From the NCBI GenBank assembly GCA_946480825.1, contig CAMLLG010000026.1, positions 1 to 52,053 on the forward strand: a stretch of 52,053 nucleotides of DNA. The letters are read 5' to 3'. A model generated the notes under the pieces. That model saw only the letters and a list, made by a program, of their open reading frames with translations, was not told where the DNA came from and did not search any database. A program made the position numbers and the translations under genes. Shown here piece after piece: positions 51,700 to 52,053 of this stretch (the stretch's first letter is position 1; each line of letters opens with the position of its first letter). This DNA comes from an uncultured Lysobacteraceae bacterium. GTDB lineage: Bacteria; Pseudomonadota; Gammaproteobacteria; Xanthomonadales; Xanthomonadaceae.

Positions 51700-51705
51700 T
51701 CCGCC

Positions 51706-51833
51706 TCTTTGTGGCCCCGGCACCGGGACCACGACGACAACGCGAGGCGAAGTTCCGGCGTGTCCCCAGAGGGAATTCCTCGAAAGACGCTTCCGCAATC
51801 AGCCCGACCAGGTACCCCTCTCAAGAGTTCCCT
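51706..51833 (+). promoter_or_regulatory. 5' leader of rplM
   Basis: About 130 bases between promoter and ATG. It contains GTGGCCCCGG/CCGGGACCAC (51710-51731), an imperfect hairpin, and GAGGGAATTCCTC (51769-51781), a self-complementary stretch. L13 is reported to repress its own operon in E. coli, so this leader may be the target. There is no clear Shine-Dalgarno before the ATG apart from AAGAG. Confidence 0.4.
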
Positions 51834-52053
51834 ATGAAGACTTTCACCGCCAAGAACGAGACCGTCCAGCGCGACTGGTATCTCGTCGACGCCTCCGGTA
51901 AGACCCTCGGTCGTCTCGCCGCAGAGCTCGCCTACCGCCTCCGCGGCAAGCACAAGCCCGTCTACACCCCGCACGTCGACACCGGTGATTACCTGGTGGT
52001 GATCAACGCCGAGAAGATCGCGGTGACCGGCAACAAGCTGCAGGACAAGAAGT
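51834..52053 (+). CDS. rplM: 50S ribosomal protein L13, 3' end cut by window edge
   Basis: The first 73 residues are present, beginning [20 protein letters not shown] and continuing with [20 protein letters not shown] and [19 protein letters not shown], diagnostic of L13. It is an assembly-critical protein of the large subunit. rpsI is expected next, beyond the window. Confidence 0.97.
   Translation, partial: MKTFTAKNETVQRDWYLVDASGKTLGRLAAELAYRLRGKHKPVYTPHVDTGDYLVVINAEKIAVTGNKLQDKK

Overview
The window looks like chromosomal DNA of a high-GC gammaproteobacterium of the Xanthomonadaceae/Lysobacteraceae (Lysobacter, Luteimonas or Xanthomonas relatives). Pointers are a Clp-type CRP homologue divergent from speD, an S-adenosylhomocysteine riboswitch before ahcY, a yybP-ykoY riboswitch before a GDT1-family gene, REP repeats of the GTAGGAGCG type, and a lysine/alanine-rich histone H1-like protein. 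The assignment rests on recognised gene content only; no search was run.

Layout. 1-5.2 kb: ahcY (cut by the window edge, minus) with its riboswitch, an unknown membrane protein and a secreted S9 peptidase. 5.4-6.7 kb: a GAF-EAL cyclic-di-GMP phosphodiesterase. 7.4-11.0 kb: a compact thiazole/oxazole-modified microcin (TOMM) cluster made of a Cys-rich precursor, a leader-binding E1-like protein, a YcaO cyclodehydratase and a SagB-type dehydrogenase. This is the best candidate for an undescribed system. 11.4-12.2 kb: an NRDE/TANGO2 protein. 12.5-16.8 kb: a 1429-residue STAND-like NTPase with a candidate C-terminal PD-(D/E)XK nuclease, visibly less GC-rich than its neighbours and bracketed by inverted palindromic repeats; a probable defence gene. 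17.2-20.3 kb: metK, with a three-half-site element in its leader, divergent from an OlsF-like bifunctional acyltransferase.

20.5-30.7 kb holds a small unknown gene ending in a 13-bp tandem repeat, a DJ-1/PfpI protein, a DUF457 membrane protein, a methyltransferase with dusB, yegP, rbsK and nupC, a membrane GGDEF protein with a degenerate GGQEF site, and a secreted PI-PLC-like/ricin-lectin protein. 30.9-34.4 kb holds the manganese-riboswitch/GDT1 exporter gene, an aldo-keto reductase, and a Fur-controlled hemP locus whose expected receptor seems reduced to a short signal-peptide ORF. 34.3-37.2 kb is an ECF sigma factor / putative anti-sigma / PDZ operon. 37.4-42.6 kb has SPFH-NfeD, a lipoprotein, gcvT, gcvH and the histone H1-like gene. 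42.8-52.05 kb has a class C beta-lactamase-fold hydrolase, lemA with an M48 peptidase, a zinc-ribbon protein, clp with a GNAT gene, speD, an Fe-S oxidoreductase coupled to coq7, and the start of rplM.

Themes that tie genes together: the SAM cycle (ahcY, metK, speD, methyltransferase); cyclic-di-GMP (EAL protein, degenerate GGDEF protein, Clp as likely receptor); metal homeostasis (Fur/hemP, Mn riboswitch/GDT1); and an accessory block between ahcY and metK that holds both the RiPP cluster and the putative defence gene. No tRNA, rRNA, CRISPR array or insertion sequence was seen.
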